10,752 nucleotides of DNA from Acetobacteraceae bacterium (GCA_027340195.1 DAHWNE010000136.1:1-10752); one strand, 5' to 3'. Positions 1 through 7,562 are shown, counted from the stretch's first letter. Translations and numbers: made by a program. Notes: generated by a model from the sequence alone, not told the origin.

Positions 1-457
1 CCTCCACCGAGGCCGGGACGCCGTATTCGTGATAGGCGAGATCGTCGTACACGTGCAGCGCGTCCTGGCTGATCGGACGCAGCCCGTTCGGGATCAGCGA
101 CACCCCCGCCCCGGCGCGGGTATGGGTGTGCATCACGCACATCGCATCCGGCCGCGCCTTGTAAACGCCGCTATGGATGGTGAATCCGGCATTGTTGAAC
201 TTGCCGGGGTCGCCCAGCACGTTGCCGGCAAAATCCATCTTCACCAGCGAGGAGGCGGTGATCTCGTCGAACATCTCGCCGTAGCGGTTGATGAGGAAGG
301 TGTCGGGCGCATCCGGCACCCGCACCGACATATGGGTGTTGATGAGGTCGGTCCAGCCGAGATGCTGGACCACCCGATAGAGCGCGGCGAGTTCGCAGCG
401 CGCTTGCCATTCGGCATCGGTCATCGTGGGTTCGTGCAGGCGGAGGGCGGCGGACAT
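1..457 (-). CDS. Class II aldolase/adducin family protein (C-terminus cut by window edge)
   Basis: The reading frame starts at the ATG at 457 and is open to the left edge, giving the first 152 residues. An AAGGAG ribosome site lies 6 bases before this ATG. The protein shows the adducin/class II aldolase fold signature: INTHMSVRVP near residues 39-48, a FLINRYGEMFDEITASS strand-loop at 54-70, and the metal-site histidines in MHTHT (H110, H112) preceded by ARPDA. Family members are zinc-dependent aldolases, epimerases or decarboxylases, probably cytoplasmic. By motif alignment with L-fuculose-1-phosphate aldolase, the catalytic/zinc glutamate (E73 there) falls on Gly91 here. That is typical of adducin-type members and makes a simple aldolase reaction doubtful. 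The gene follows the amidohydrolase after a 17-base gap, so the two are probably one operon acting on the same pathway. A few family members decarboxylate dihydroxyphthalate. The substrate cannot be read from the sequence; family assignment is firm. Confidence 0.88.
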   Translation of the reverse strand, partial: MSAALRLHEPTMTDAEWQARCELAALYRVVQHLGWTDLINTHMSVRVPDAPDTFLINRYGEMFDEITASSLVKMDFAGNVLGDPGKFNNAGFTIHSGVYKARPDAMCVMHTHTRAGAGVSLIPNGLRPISQDALHVYDDLAYHEYGVPASVE

Positions 458-474
458 GGCAGGCTCCTTGCGGG

Positions 475-1536
475 TTATAGGCCGAACAGGGCACGGGCGG
501 TGCCGCCGGCGATGGCGGCGGTCTGATCGGAGGACAGCCGGGCCGAGGCGAGATGGCCGATCGGGTCGTATTCGCCCATGTCGAACGGGTAGTCGGTGCC
601 CATCATCACATGATCGGCGCCGAACAGGGACACCAGCGCCTCGAGTTGGTGCGGGGTGAAGACGATCCCGTCGAAATAGACCCGCTTGAGGTAGGTGGTG
701 GGGGCGTCCGGCAGGTCGCCGTGGCTGTCGCTGCGCGCCCCCCAGGCGTGATCGATCCGGCCCGAATAGGCCGGCAGATAGCCGCCGCCATGCACCGCCA
801 CCAGCTTGAGCTTCGGGTGGCGCAACAGCACGCCGTCGAAGATCAGGTAGTGCAGCGCCATGGTGGTGTCGAACGGATTGCCGATCACGTTGTTGAAGTA
901 ATACTTCCCGAACCGCCGGGCCTCGGTGAAGCCGGCGGGATGGATCATCACCACCGCCCCCAGCGCCTCGGCGCGGTCCCAGAACGGCTCCAGGCCCGGG
1001 TCGGAAATCTCCTTCTCGCCGACATGGGTCAGGATCTCGACCCCCTTCATCTTGAGCGCGCCCATGCAGCGCGCGAGTTCCTCGGCCGCCGCCGCGCCGC
1101 CGGCCTGCAACGGCACGGTGCCGAGCGGGGCCAGCCGGTCCGGACGGCGGGCGCAGAAGGCGGCGACGCCGTCATTGACCACCTGCGCCGCCTTGATCCC
1201 GAGCTCGGGGGAGACGGTGTAGTAGCACTGCGGCGGGGCGGGGGAGATGATCTGCATGTCCACCCCCATCTCGTCCATCACCGACAGCCGCAGGTCGAGG
1301 TCGATCTGGTGGCGGTGCCGATCCTGATCCTGCTTGCGGGTCAGGAATTTCGTTTCCTCGGTGTAGAACTGGGCGCGCGGGTCGGCCGGGAGGTGCGGGG
1401 CCACCAGGGCGGCGGCCTCCTCGACGATCATATGTGCGTGCATGTCGATGGTGGTGCCGGCGGGACGAAGCGTGCGTCCCGGCCGCCCATGGGTGCGGGC
1501 CTTGGTCAGGGTGTAGTTGTTATAGCGGTCGGCCAT
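475..1536 (-). CDS. Amidohydrolase-2 family (ACMSD-like) metal-dependent decarboxylase/hydrolase
   Basis: A 353-residue TIM-barrel protein of the amidohydrolase 2 family, which includes aminocarboxymuconate-semialdehyde decarboxylase and gamma-resorcylate decarboxylase. Expected metal ligands are visible: the DMHAH motif (H33, H35), H199 in VMIHP, H249 in AVHGGG, and D315 in MGTDYPFD. LGADH-like and HPKLKLV segments are also typical. The start at 1536 was chosen because a GAGGAA ribosome site precedes it closely and similarity begins soon after. The frame stays open upstream to an ATG at 1824, but that extension lies antisense to cfa and is not protein-like. The enzyme is probably cytoplasmic. 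It is followed after 17 bases by the aldolase/adducin gene, which suggests a small catabolic operon, perhaps for an aromatic or cyclic acid. Whether it decarboxylates or hydrolyses, and which substrate it uses, is unknown. Confidence 0.9.
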   Translation of the reverse strand: MADRYNNYTLTKARTHGRPGRTLRPAGTTIDMHAHMIVEEAAALVAPHLPADPRAQFYTEETKFLTRKQDQDRHRHQIDLDLRLSVMDEMGVDMQIISPAPPQCYYTVSPELGIKAAQVVNDGVAAFCARRPDRLAPLGTVPLQAGGAAAAEELARCMGALKMKGVEILTHVGEKEISDPGLEPFWDRAEALGAVVMIHPAGFTEARRFGKYYFNNVIGNPFDTTMALHYLIFDGVLLRHPKLKLVAVHGGGYLPAYSGRIDHAWGARSDSHGDLPDAPTTYLKRVYFDGIVFTPHQLEALVSLFGADHVMMGTDYPFDMGEYDPIGHLASARLSSDQTAAIAGGTARALFGL

Positions 1537-1580
1537 CGTTTCCTCGGTGCCAGTTGCGCCGCCGCGGCGGCTTGGGGGGG

Positions 1581-1609
1581 ATACTTGACCGAGCCGGCCG
1601 GCGCGGCAA
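1581..1609 (-). promoter_or_regulatory. Weak candidate promoter for the amidohydrolase operon
   Basis: On the minus strand TTGCCG (1609-1604) and AAGTAT (1586-1581) are separated by 17 bases. The match is 4 of 6 at the -35 box and only 3 of 6 at the -10 box. It is correctly placed about 45 bases upstream of the amidohydrolase start. It is the best spacing seen on this strand of the gap, but it could be chance in such GC-rich DNA. Confidence 0.22.
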
Positions 1610-1640
1610 GCCGGGCTTTGACGGACGGACCGGCCGGCGC
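1594..1640. repeat. Direct repeat CCGGCCGGCGC in the divergent promoter region
   Basis: The 11-base word CCGGCCGGCGC occurs at 1594-1604 and again at 1630-1640, 36 bases apart. Each copy follows a TTGAC word (1585 and 1618) at slightly different distance, so the pair may come from an imperfect duplication of a promoter-like segment. The second copy sits in the spacer of the candidate cfa promoter. It could also serve as a regulator site, but GC-rich words of this kind recur easily. Confidence 0.5.
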
Positions 1641-1646
1641 AATGAT
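1618..1646 (+). promoter_or_regulatory. Candidate sigma70-type promoter for cfa
   Basis: TTGACG (1618-1623, 5 of 6 to consensus) is separated by exactly 17 bases from AATGAT (1641-1646, 4 of 6). Transcription would begin near 1653, leaving a leader of about 23 bases to the cfa ATG at 1676 that contains the GGGGGAAG ribosome site. This AT-containing pair stands out in a very GC-rich gap. It is inferred from sequence only. Confidence 0.45.
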
Positions 1647-1675
1647 CGGCGCCTGGGAACCAAGGGGGAAGAACC

Positions 1676-2914
1676 ATGCAGAACGTCTGCGCGGCGCTGC
1701 TCGCCCGTTTCATCACCCACGGCAGATTGCGGGTGCAATGGCCCGACGGCTCGACGCGGGATTTCGCCGGCCCGCCCGGCTCCGGGCCGGCCGCCGCCAT
1801 GCGCATCGCCGATGCGTGCACCATCCGCCGACTGGTGCTGAACCCGGCGCTGGCGCTGGGCGAGGCCTATATGGACGGCACGCTGATCCCGCTGGGCTGC
1901 ACCATCTACGACGTGCTGGACGTGCTGATGCTGAACCTGATGCGGAACCAGGCCCGGCACCCGGCGCTGCGCGCCTCGGCGGTGCTGCGGCGGCTGCGCC
2001 GGCGGCTGGATCAGTTCAACCCGGCGCCGCGGGCGCGGCGCAATGTCGCCCATCACTACGACCTGGACGGCCGGCTCTACAGCCTGTTCCTGGATCGGGA
2101 CCGGCAATATTCCTGCGCTTATTTCCCGCGCGGGGACGAAACCCTGGAAGCCGCCCAGGCGGCCAAGAAGCGGCATATCGCGGCCAAGCTGCGGCTCGAC
2201 CGTCCGGGCCTGGAAGTCCTGGACATCGGGTGCGGCTGGGGCGGCATGGCGCTGACCCTGGCGCGCGACTACGGGGCGCGGGTGACCGGCATCACCCTGT
2301 CGGTGGAACAGCACGAGGCGGCGCGCAAGCGGGCCGAGGCCGAGGGGCTGGCCGGGCAGGTGCGCTTCGAACTGCGGGACTACCGCGCCATGACCGGCCG
2401 GTTCGACCGCATCGTCTCGGTCGGCATGTTCGAACATGTGGGCGTGGACCACTACCGCGCGTTTTTCGACACCATGCACCGGCTGCTGGCGCCGGACGGG
2501 GTGGCGCTGCTGCACGCGATCGGGCGCAACGAGGGGCCGGGCGGCACCAACCCCTGGCTGACCAAATACATCTTCCCCGGCGGCTATTGCCCGGCGCTGT
2601 CGGAAACCCTCGCCGCCTCGGAGCGGGCCGGCCTGCTGGTCACGGATATTGAGATCCTGCGCCTGCACTATGCCGAGACGCTGCGCCACTGGCGCCGCCG
2701 CTTCGCCGCCAACCACGACACCATCGCCTCCATCTACGACGAGCGCTTCTGCCGGATGTTCGAGTTCTACCTGGCCGGCAGCGAGTTGTCGTTCCGTCGC
2801 GAGAACATGATGGTGTTCCAGATCCAGTACGCGCACACCCAGGACGCGGTGCCGCTGACGCGCGACTACATCGCCCGCGCCGAGGCGGCGCCGGCGGAAC
2901 GGGCGCGCGCCTAA
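1676..2914 (+). CDS. cfa: Cyclopropane-fatty-acyl-phospholipid synthase
   Basis: This 412-residue protein transfers a methylene group from S-adenosylmethionine to cis double bonds of phospholipid acyl chains, making cyclopropane fatty acids at the membrane surface. An N-terminal domain (about 1-115) is followed by a Rossmann methyltransferase domain with the SAM motif VLDIGCGWGG at 181-190. Other signatures are NVAHHYD at 123-129, YSCAYF at 145-150, GMFEHVG at 250-256, LLHAIG at 278-283 and HYAETLRHW at 331-339. By analogy with the E. coli enzyme, C147, E253, H280 and Y332 would form the bicarbonate-binding active site. The ATG at 1676 has a GGGGGAAG ribosome site 4-5 bases away. Length is close to that of the E. 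coli enzyme (about 382 residues), slightly longer at both ends. It stands alone on its strand with its own likely promoter and converges on surA. Cfa-family proteins can be SAM methyltransferases of other lipids, but the motifs fit the synthase well. Confidence 0.93.
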   Translation: MQNVCAALLARFITHGRLRVQWPDGSTRDFAGPPGSGPAAAMRIADACTIRRLVLNPALALGEAYMDGTLIPLGCTIYDVLDVLMLNLMRNQARHPALRASAVLRRLRRRLDQFNPAPRARRNVAHHYDLDGRLYSLFLDRDRQYSCAYFPRGDETLEAAQAAKKRHIAAKLRLDRPGLEVLDIGCGWGGMALTLARDYGARVTGITLSVEQHEAARKRAEAEGLAGQVRFELRDYRAMTGRFDRIVSVGMFEHVGVDHYRAFFDTMHRLLAPDGVALLHAIGRNEGPGGTNPWLTKYIFPGGYCPALSETLAASERAGLLVTDIEILRLHYAETLRHWRRRFAANHDTIASIYDERFCRMFEFYLAGSELSFRRENMMVFQIQYAHTQDAVPLTRDYIARAEAAPAERARA

Positions 2915-2921
2915 ACCAAAG

Positions 2922-4211
2922 TCAGCGGCGGGGAAAAATCTCGATATCGGCCTGGCTGCGCAGGTCCTGCTGCAACTGCCGCGACAGCAGATCCACCCGC
3001 TGTTCCAGAATCTGCAGGCTGATCTGCTGCGGCGTCAGCTCGGCCACGTTCTTCTGCGTGCGCGAGCAGATGATGAGCACCGCGATCCCGTCCGGAGCCA
3101 CCAGCGGCTTCGAGGCTTTGCCCAGCGGCAAGGTGGCGAGCATCTGCCGGAACGCCGGCGGCTGCACATGGGCGAGGTCGATCGGGCCCGGGTCGGCCGG
3201 CCGGGGCGAATGCACCCGTACCGCCTCCTGCTCCATCTGGGCGCAGCTCGTGACCCTGCTGGCGATCCGCTGCGCCCGCGCCAGCAGCGCCACTTGCGCC
3301 GCGGTCGGCGCGTTGGGGTTGAGCGGGGTGGTGAAGGGCAGAAACACCTGCCGCGCGTCCAGCACCGTCTCCATGTCCTGCCCGGCCACCCGCTTGTCGA
3401 TCAGGGTGACGATGTCGAGCCCGCCCGGCACCCGGATCGGGTTGCTGACGGCACCCACCGGCATCTCCGCCACGATCTTCGCCACCGCCGGGTCCAGCTG
3501 ATTGGCGGTGACCCAGCCCAGATCCCCGCCGGCGAGCGCGGTCTGGCTTTGCGAGAACTCCGCCGCGGTCACGGCGAACGGCGCGCCGGCGCGCAGCGCG
3601 GTGATGACGGTATCGGCGAACCGCCCGGCGGCGGCACGGGACTTCGCGCTCTGCGCGGGGATGAAAATCTCCGCCACATGGTATTCTGGCAGTCCCTTCT
3701 GCGCCGCCAGCAGCGCTTGGCGCGCCTTCACCGCCGCCGGGCTGATCCGCCCGCGCGGGCCGAGCTCGTCGCGCAGCAACTCGGTCCAGCCGAGTTGCGT
3801 GCGCACCTGATCGACCAGGGTGGTGAAGCTGACCCCCTTGGCCGCCAGCCGCTTGCGGAGCGTGCCGGGGGCCATGCCGTTGCGCTTCTCGATGCCGCGG
3901 ATGGCATCCGCGATCGCCTTGGTGGGCACGACGATATGCGCGCGCTCGATCGCCTGCATCCGCAGCCGCTCGTCGATCAGCTGGCGCAGAATCTGCGGAC
4001 GCAGCCGGTCCAGCACGTTGGGCGAGAGGGTCAGCCCGGCCGAGAGCGCGAACAGCCGGGCCCGGTTGTCGATGTCCAGATTGGTGATGGGGGTATGGTT
4101 CACCGTGGCGACGATGCGCACCATCGGAGCTGGCGCCGGGGCCGGGGCCGGAGCGCCATGCGCGGCGGGGACGAGCAGCGCCAGCAGGGCAAGCGAACGA
4201 AGCGTCAGCAT
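2922..4211 (-). CDS. surA: Periplasmic chaperone/peptidyl-prolyl isomerase SurA
   Basis: A 429-residue protein, almost the same length as E. coli SurA (428). A signal peptide occupies about residues 1-19 (hydrophobic LALLALLVPAAHG, likely cut near AHG-A). An alanine-proline stretch (20-29) follows, then the SurA N-terminal chaperone domain (about 31-150). A parvulin domain spans about 177-275, with YHVAEIFIP, FSQSQTALAGGDLGWV and the NPIRVPGGLDIV segment. A second, degenerate parvulin-like domain (about 285-390) and a C-terminal helix complete it. SurA escorts outer-membrane beta-barrel proteins, including LptD, to the BAM complex. The gene lies 13 bases after the lptD stop. No good ribosome site is seen before its ATG (the upstream sequence is CCCATTCCATC), so translation may depend on coupling to lptD. 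C323 and C382 flank the second domain and could in principle form a disulfide. pdxA and rsmA, often next in alphaproteobacterial operons, do not follow. Confidence 0.93.
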   Translation of the reverse strand: MLTLRSLALLALLVPAAHGAPAPAPAPAPMVRIVATVNHTPITNLDIDNRARLFALSAGLTLSPNVLDRLRPQILRQLIDERLRMQAIERAHIVVPTKAIADAIRGIEKRNGMAPGTLRKRLAAKGVSFTTLVDQVRTQLGWTELLRDELGPRGRISPAAVKARQALLAAQKGLPEYHVAEIFIPAQSAKSRAAAGRFADTVITALRAGAPFAVTAAEFSQSQTALAGGDLGWVTANQLDPAVAKIVAEMPVGAVSNPIRVPGGLDIVTLIDKRVAGQDMETVLDARQVFLPFTTPLNPNAPTAAQVALLARAQRIASRVTSCAQMEQEAVRVHSPRPADPGPIDLAHVQPPAFRQMLATLPLGKASKPLVAPDGIAVLIICSRTQKNVAELTPQQISLQILEQRVDLLSRQLQQDLRSQADIEIFPRR

Positions 4212-4224
4212 GATGGAATGGGTC

Positions 4225-6447
4225 TCACAGGGCGCGGAAGCCGAATTGGCCGATGGTCTTGAAGGTGATCTGGATCAGGAAGGTGGTGGAACTGCCGTAG
4301 CCGGCCAAATAGGTGAAGCGGCGGTAGAAGCGGAAATCCAGGATCAGGCATTCGTTCTCGTAGATCAGGTCGGCCCCGGCGGCGATCATCTGATTGCGCG
4401 CCAGGTCGCGCTGGGCGAAGCCGTTGAACCGCCAGCGCCCCCAGGCGGTGGACAGGCCCAGCAGCGCCTCGTTGCGGGGGAAATAGTAGCTCGACCCGAC
4501 CGGCGGTGGCGCCGCCTGATCGTAATAGAAATACGGGTCGGTACTGGTATAGAGATAGCCCCCCGTCAGCCGCAGCTTGGGCGGCCCCACCGCGGCGGTC
4601 GCCTCGGCATAGCGGGTCGCCAGCGTATGCCGGTCCAACCGGGTGCGGTACGTCAGCGAGAGCCACTGCGCCGGCGTGAACGTCACCCGCCCCACGATGT
4701 CGGAGACGGTGCCCGACAGCCCCGAGCCGACCGGCATGGCGCGGTCGGGCGCGGTGCGGAAGGACTGGCCGATCAACGCATCCAGCGCCGTGCCGCCCAG
4801 ATACCACGCGCCGTGCAGCGCCAGATTGAGCCGTACCCCGCCGTCCAGCCGGTCCACGCCGGTGAATCGGTTGAAGCCGAACAGATTGGCGTCGGTGAAC
4901 TCGAAGCCGAAACTGTCTTCGTTGGGATAGCGCCAGTTCTGGCTGGCGCCGACGGCGGGGGCCACCACCAGTTCGGCCATCGGCTCGATCAGCTGGGTGC
5001 CCCAGGCACCGGCGTCGCGAGCGAACGGCCAGCGCACGTCCAGCGCCATCTGCGGCAGGGCGCGGGCGGCGTTGACGGTGTCGGTGGGGCCGAAATTGGG
5101 TTGCTCGTTGAAATGGGTCGCGTTGTAGCCCACGGCGTCCAGATGCAGCCGCAGGGTCCACAGATCCCCGAGTTGCCCGGTAAACGGACGATCCCAGTCC
5201 AGGGTGAGCCGGGCGCGGCGCGTGTTGGTGCCATTGGCGCGCAGCACGTCAAAGAAGCCCGCGGCCACCTGAAGCCGCCCGCCCAGGGAATCGGTGCGGC
5301 CGAAATAGCGGTAGCGCGCATGGGGCAGCACCACCGGCAGCAGACTGTCGGAGATCGCCTGCGGGTCGATGCTCTGGTAGAACTGGGTGTCGATGCGCGC
5401 ATAGGCGCCCTCCCCGAACCCCTCGGCGTAGATCTGGCTGCCGAGCACGGTCAGATTGAGCGCGGTCTGATCGCCCAGATGGAAATCATTCACATACTGC
5501 GCCGAGCTGGCGCGGTTGATGTTGAAGCCCCAGCGCCAGGTGTCGTTGAGATCGAACTGCCCGTGCGTGTAGAGGCTGCCTTGCAGCCCGTGGCCCAGAT
5601 AGCCCGCCGAGCCGTTGACCCAGAGCTCGCCGCTGTTGAACCGGCGTCGATAGGCGATATCCAGATCCGGGCCGACCCGGGTGGACAGCATCGGCGTGAT
5701 GACGGCGTCCGACTGCCCGTCGATCACTTGATACCAGGGCTGGGCGAAGAACGCGCCGAGGTTGGAGTTCACCCCGAAGCTGGGAATCAAGAGCCCGCTG
5801 GCGCGCTTGACCGAGGGATCGGCGGTCCAGAAATACGGGAACCACGCGACCGGAATGCCGAGAATCTGCATCTCGGTATCGGTGAACTCGATGCGCTTGT
5901 GCTGGCTGTCCTCGGCGGCGGAGGCGGCGCGGATCTGCCACAGCGGCGGACGGTCGGGGTGTTTGCGGCACAGGTTGCAGGTGGAATAGACTACCTTCGA
6001 CAGCTGGTCCAGCACGCCCTTGGTGCGCTTTCCGGCATTGGCCACCAGCCGCGCGTTCTGCTGCAACCTCGCGGCGAGCTGGCGCAGGATGCCGTCGCGC
6101 ATCTGGTGCGAAAGCGTCGCCGTGCGGGCGTAGAGCACGGTGCCGTCCGGTTCGATGATCACCACGTGGCCGATGGCGGTGGCGACGCCGGTGGTGCGGT
6201 CGAAGGTCACCTTGTCGGCGCGCAAAACAGTATTGTTCTGCCAGGCCTCGACATGGCCGGTGGCCACCACCAGGGTGCGGTTGCGCTCGTAGCGGACGGA
6301 ATCGGCGGTGAAGCCCACCGGGGCGGTGCGGCTGATCTGCGGGGTGGCCATCACCCCGGCCGCCCGGGCTCCGGCCATCATGCCGGCCATCATGCCCCCG
6401 GCCAGCATCAAGGTCAGCGCCGCGACGGCCGCGAGGACTCGGCGCAT
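4225..6447 (-). CDS. lptD: LPS-assembly outer-membrane protein LptD
   Basis: A 740-residue outer-membrane protein that takes LPS from the periplasmic bridge and inserts it into the outer leaflet, working with LptE. A signal peptide covers about residues 1-30 (likely cut after ARA). An LptA/OstA-like beta-jellyroll follows (about 45-150, with FTADSVRYERNRTLVVATGHVEA-type repeats). The 26-strand barrel domain occupies about 200-740 and is rich in alternating aromatic strands such as WFPYFW and the C-terminal TFKTIGQFGF. Cysteines are few: C157 and C160 in a CNLC motif after the jellyroll, and C700 in NECLILDF near the end. A disulfide between the two regions would match the known maturation of LptD, although E. 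coli has four cysteines. The start ATG shares one base with the lptG stop (TGATG) and has a GGAAG ribosome site inside lptG. surA follows after 13 bases. The signal peptide contains a duplicated MMAG. Confidence 0.95.
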   Translation of the reverse strand: MRRVLAAVAALTLMLAGGMMAGMMAGARAAGVMATPQISRTAPVGFTADSVRYERNRTLVVATGHVEAWQNNTVLRADKVTFDRTTGVATAIGHVVIIEPDGTVLYARTATLSHQMRDGILRQLAARLQQNARLVANAGKRTKGVLDQLSKVVYSTCNLCRKHPDRPPLWQIRAASAAEDSQHKRIEFTDTEMQILGIPVAWFPYFWTADPSVKRASGLLIPSFGVNSNLGAFFAQPWYQVIDGQSDAVITPMLSTRVGPDLDIAYRRRFNSGELWVNGSAGYLGHGLQGSLYTHGQFDLNDTWRWGFNINRASSAQYVNDFHLGDQTALNLTVLGSQIYAEGFGEGAYARIDTQFYQSIDPQAISDSLLPVVLPHARYRYFGRTDSLGGRLQVAAGFFDVLRANGTNTRRARLTLDWDRPFTGQLGDLWTLRLHLDAVGYNATHFNEQPNFGPTDTVNAARALPQMALDVRWPFARDAGAWGTQLIEPMAELVVAPAVGASQNWRYPNEDSFGFEFTDANLFGFNRFTGVDRLDGGVRLNLALHGAWYLGGTALDALIGQSFRTAPDRAMPVGSGLSGTVSDIVGRVTFTPAQWLSLTYRTRLDRHTLATRYAEATAAVGPPKLRLTGGYLYTSTDPYFYYDQAAPPPVGSSYYFPRNEALLGLSTAWGRWRFNGFAQRDLARNQMIAAGADLIYENECLILDFRFYRRFTYLAGYGSSTTFLIQITFKTIGQFGFRAL
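6371..6394. repeat. 12-base tandem repeat in the lptD signal-peptide region
   Basis: CCGGCCATCATG is present twice without mismatch (6371-6382 and 6383-6394). On the coding strand it encodes the repeated MMAG of residues 19-26 in the LptD signal peptide. The unit is a multiple of three, so copy-number change would lengthen or shorten the signal peptide by four residues without breaking the frame. Confidence 0.85.
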
Positions 6448-7562
6448 CAGCCGTCTTCCATATGCAGCAGCAGCGCCAGCGCCAGCATTAGTCCCGACCC
6501 GGCCGGCGCCCAGGCCGCCAGGGTGACCGGCACGGCGCCGGAATCACCTAACTGCTCGGCCAGCTTGGCGATCATGAACAGCACGAAGCCGGCCGCCACA
6601 CCGCTGCCCAGCATCCGCGCCACCCCCCCGCGCCGGGCCGGGCGCATCGAGAATCCCGCCGCCACCAGGGTCATGGTGGCGGTCAGCAGCGGCAGCGCCA
6701 GCAGCGTCTGGAAATGCAGCCGGTCACGCACCGAGGAGAACCCGGACCGGCGCAGGAGCGCGATGAACCCCGGCAGCTGCCAGACGGAGAGCGAATCGGG
6801 CGGCGCGAAGCTCTCCTCGATGCGCCGGACGGTCAGGTCGGTGGGCAAGCGCATCGTCCTCGGCGCGGCGGGGGGGGCATCCGCCAGCATCGCCCGCGCC
6901 GCGGTCAGGGTCCAGGCCCCATCCGCCAAGGTTGCCGAGGCGGCCTCGATCCGGCTGCGAAACCCGCCATCGGGGCCGAGACGGAACACCGTCACCGGCC
7001 CGCCCGACAGGGTCGCGCCATGAACCGACACATCCTGCGCGTGGAGGATCGCCACCCCTTCCTCACCCGCGGGCGTGCGGTCGGCCTGACGTAGCCACAG
7101 CTGGCCGCCATTCAGCGCCACCGGTCCGCCGCCGGTGGACAGGTCGCGATCGATCATCAAATTGGCGCGGGCGAACATCACCGACGACAGCGGGCTAATC
7201 GCGGCGGTGGCAAAGATACCCAACAGCGCCGCCGCGGCGACCGGCGCGGCCAGGAAGCCCCAGGCCGACACCCCGGCCGCGCGCGCCACCACCAGCTCGG
7301 AGCTGCGGGTGAGCCGCCAGAAACTCATCATCCCGCCCACCAGCACCGCGAACGGCAGCACCTGCAAGGCCAGATACGGCAGGCGCAGCAGCGCGATGGC
7401 GGTGACCACGCCGAGGCCGGTGCCGGGGTGGCCGGTGGCGCGGCGCAGCAGATCGATGAAGTCGAACAGCGCGACGAAGCCGGTGAGGCCCGCCAGCGCC
7501 GCCAGCACCGCCACCGTAAACTGGCGGACCACATACCTGGCCAGGGTGAACGGGGCGGTCAT
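6447..7562 (-). CDS. lptG: LPS export ABC transporter permease LptG
   Basis: A 371-residue YjgP/YjgQ-family inner-membrane protein, about the usual length (E. coli 360). With LptF it forms the membrane part of the LptB2FG transporter that extracts LPS and pushes it onto the Lpt bridge. Three N-terminal transmembrane helices (about 15-37, 58-80, 101-122) are followed by a periplasmic beta-jellyroll (about 130-275) and three C-terminal helices (about 285-305, 317-337, 345-368). SFWRLTRSSELVVARAAG (80-97) is the cytoplasmic coupling segment typical of the family. The start ATG overlaps the lptF stop by 4 bases (ATGA). No strong ribosome site precedes it, so translational coupling is likely. A longer open frame extends upstream to 8381 but is a shadow of lptF. 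LptG is distinguished from LptF mainly by gene order and by its shorter N-terminus. Two homopolymer tracts (8 and 7 bases) lie within the gene. Confidence 0.93.
   Translation of the reverse strand: MTAPFTLARYVVRQFTVAVLAALAGLTGFVALFDFIDLLRRATGHPGTGLGVVTAIALLRLPYLALQVLPFAVLVGGMMSFWRLTRSSELVVARAAGVSAWGFLAAPVAAAALLGIFATAAISPLSSVMFARANLMIDRDLSTGGGPVALNGGQLWLRQADRTPAGEEGVAILHAQDVSVHGATLSGGPVTVFRLGPDGGFRSRIEAASATLADGAWTLTAARAMLADAPPAAPRTMRLPTDLTVRRIEESFAPPDSLSVWQLPGFIALLRRSGFSSVRDRLHFQTLLALPLLTATMTLVAAGFSMRPARRGGVARMLGSGVAAGFVLFMIAKLAEQLGDSGAVPVTLAAWAPAGSGLMLALALLLHMEDG

Noticed and set aside
475..1824. Longer 449-residue start for the amidohydrolase
   Set aside because: The extra 96 residues are antisense to cfa and unlike the family. 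ATG 1536 has a proper GAGGAA ribosome site.
553..2652. Plus-strand open frame of 699 codons antisense to the amidohydrolase and running through cfa
   Set aside because: Arg/Ala/Gly-rich composition with no recognisable motif. It overlaps two clearly recognised genes and is explained by high GC third positions.
1520..2836. Minus-strand 438-codon frame opposite cfa
   Set aside because: No family signature. It is a shadow of the strongly supported cfa gene.
3820..7023. Plus-strand open frame of 1,067 codons antisense to surA, lptD and lptG
   Set aside because: A low-complexity shadow of three well-supported genes, with no domain signature or ribosome site.
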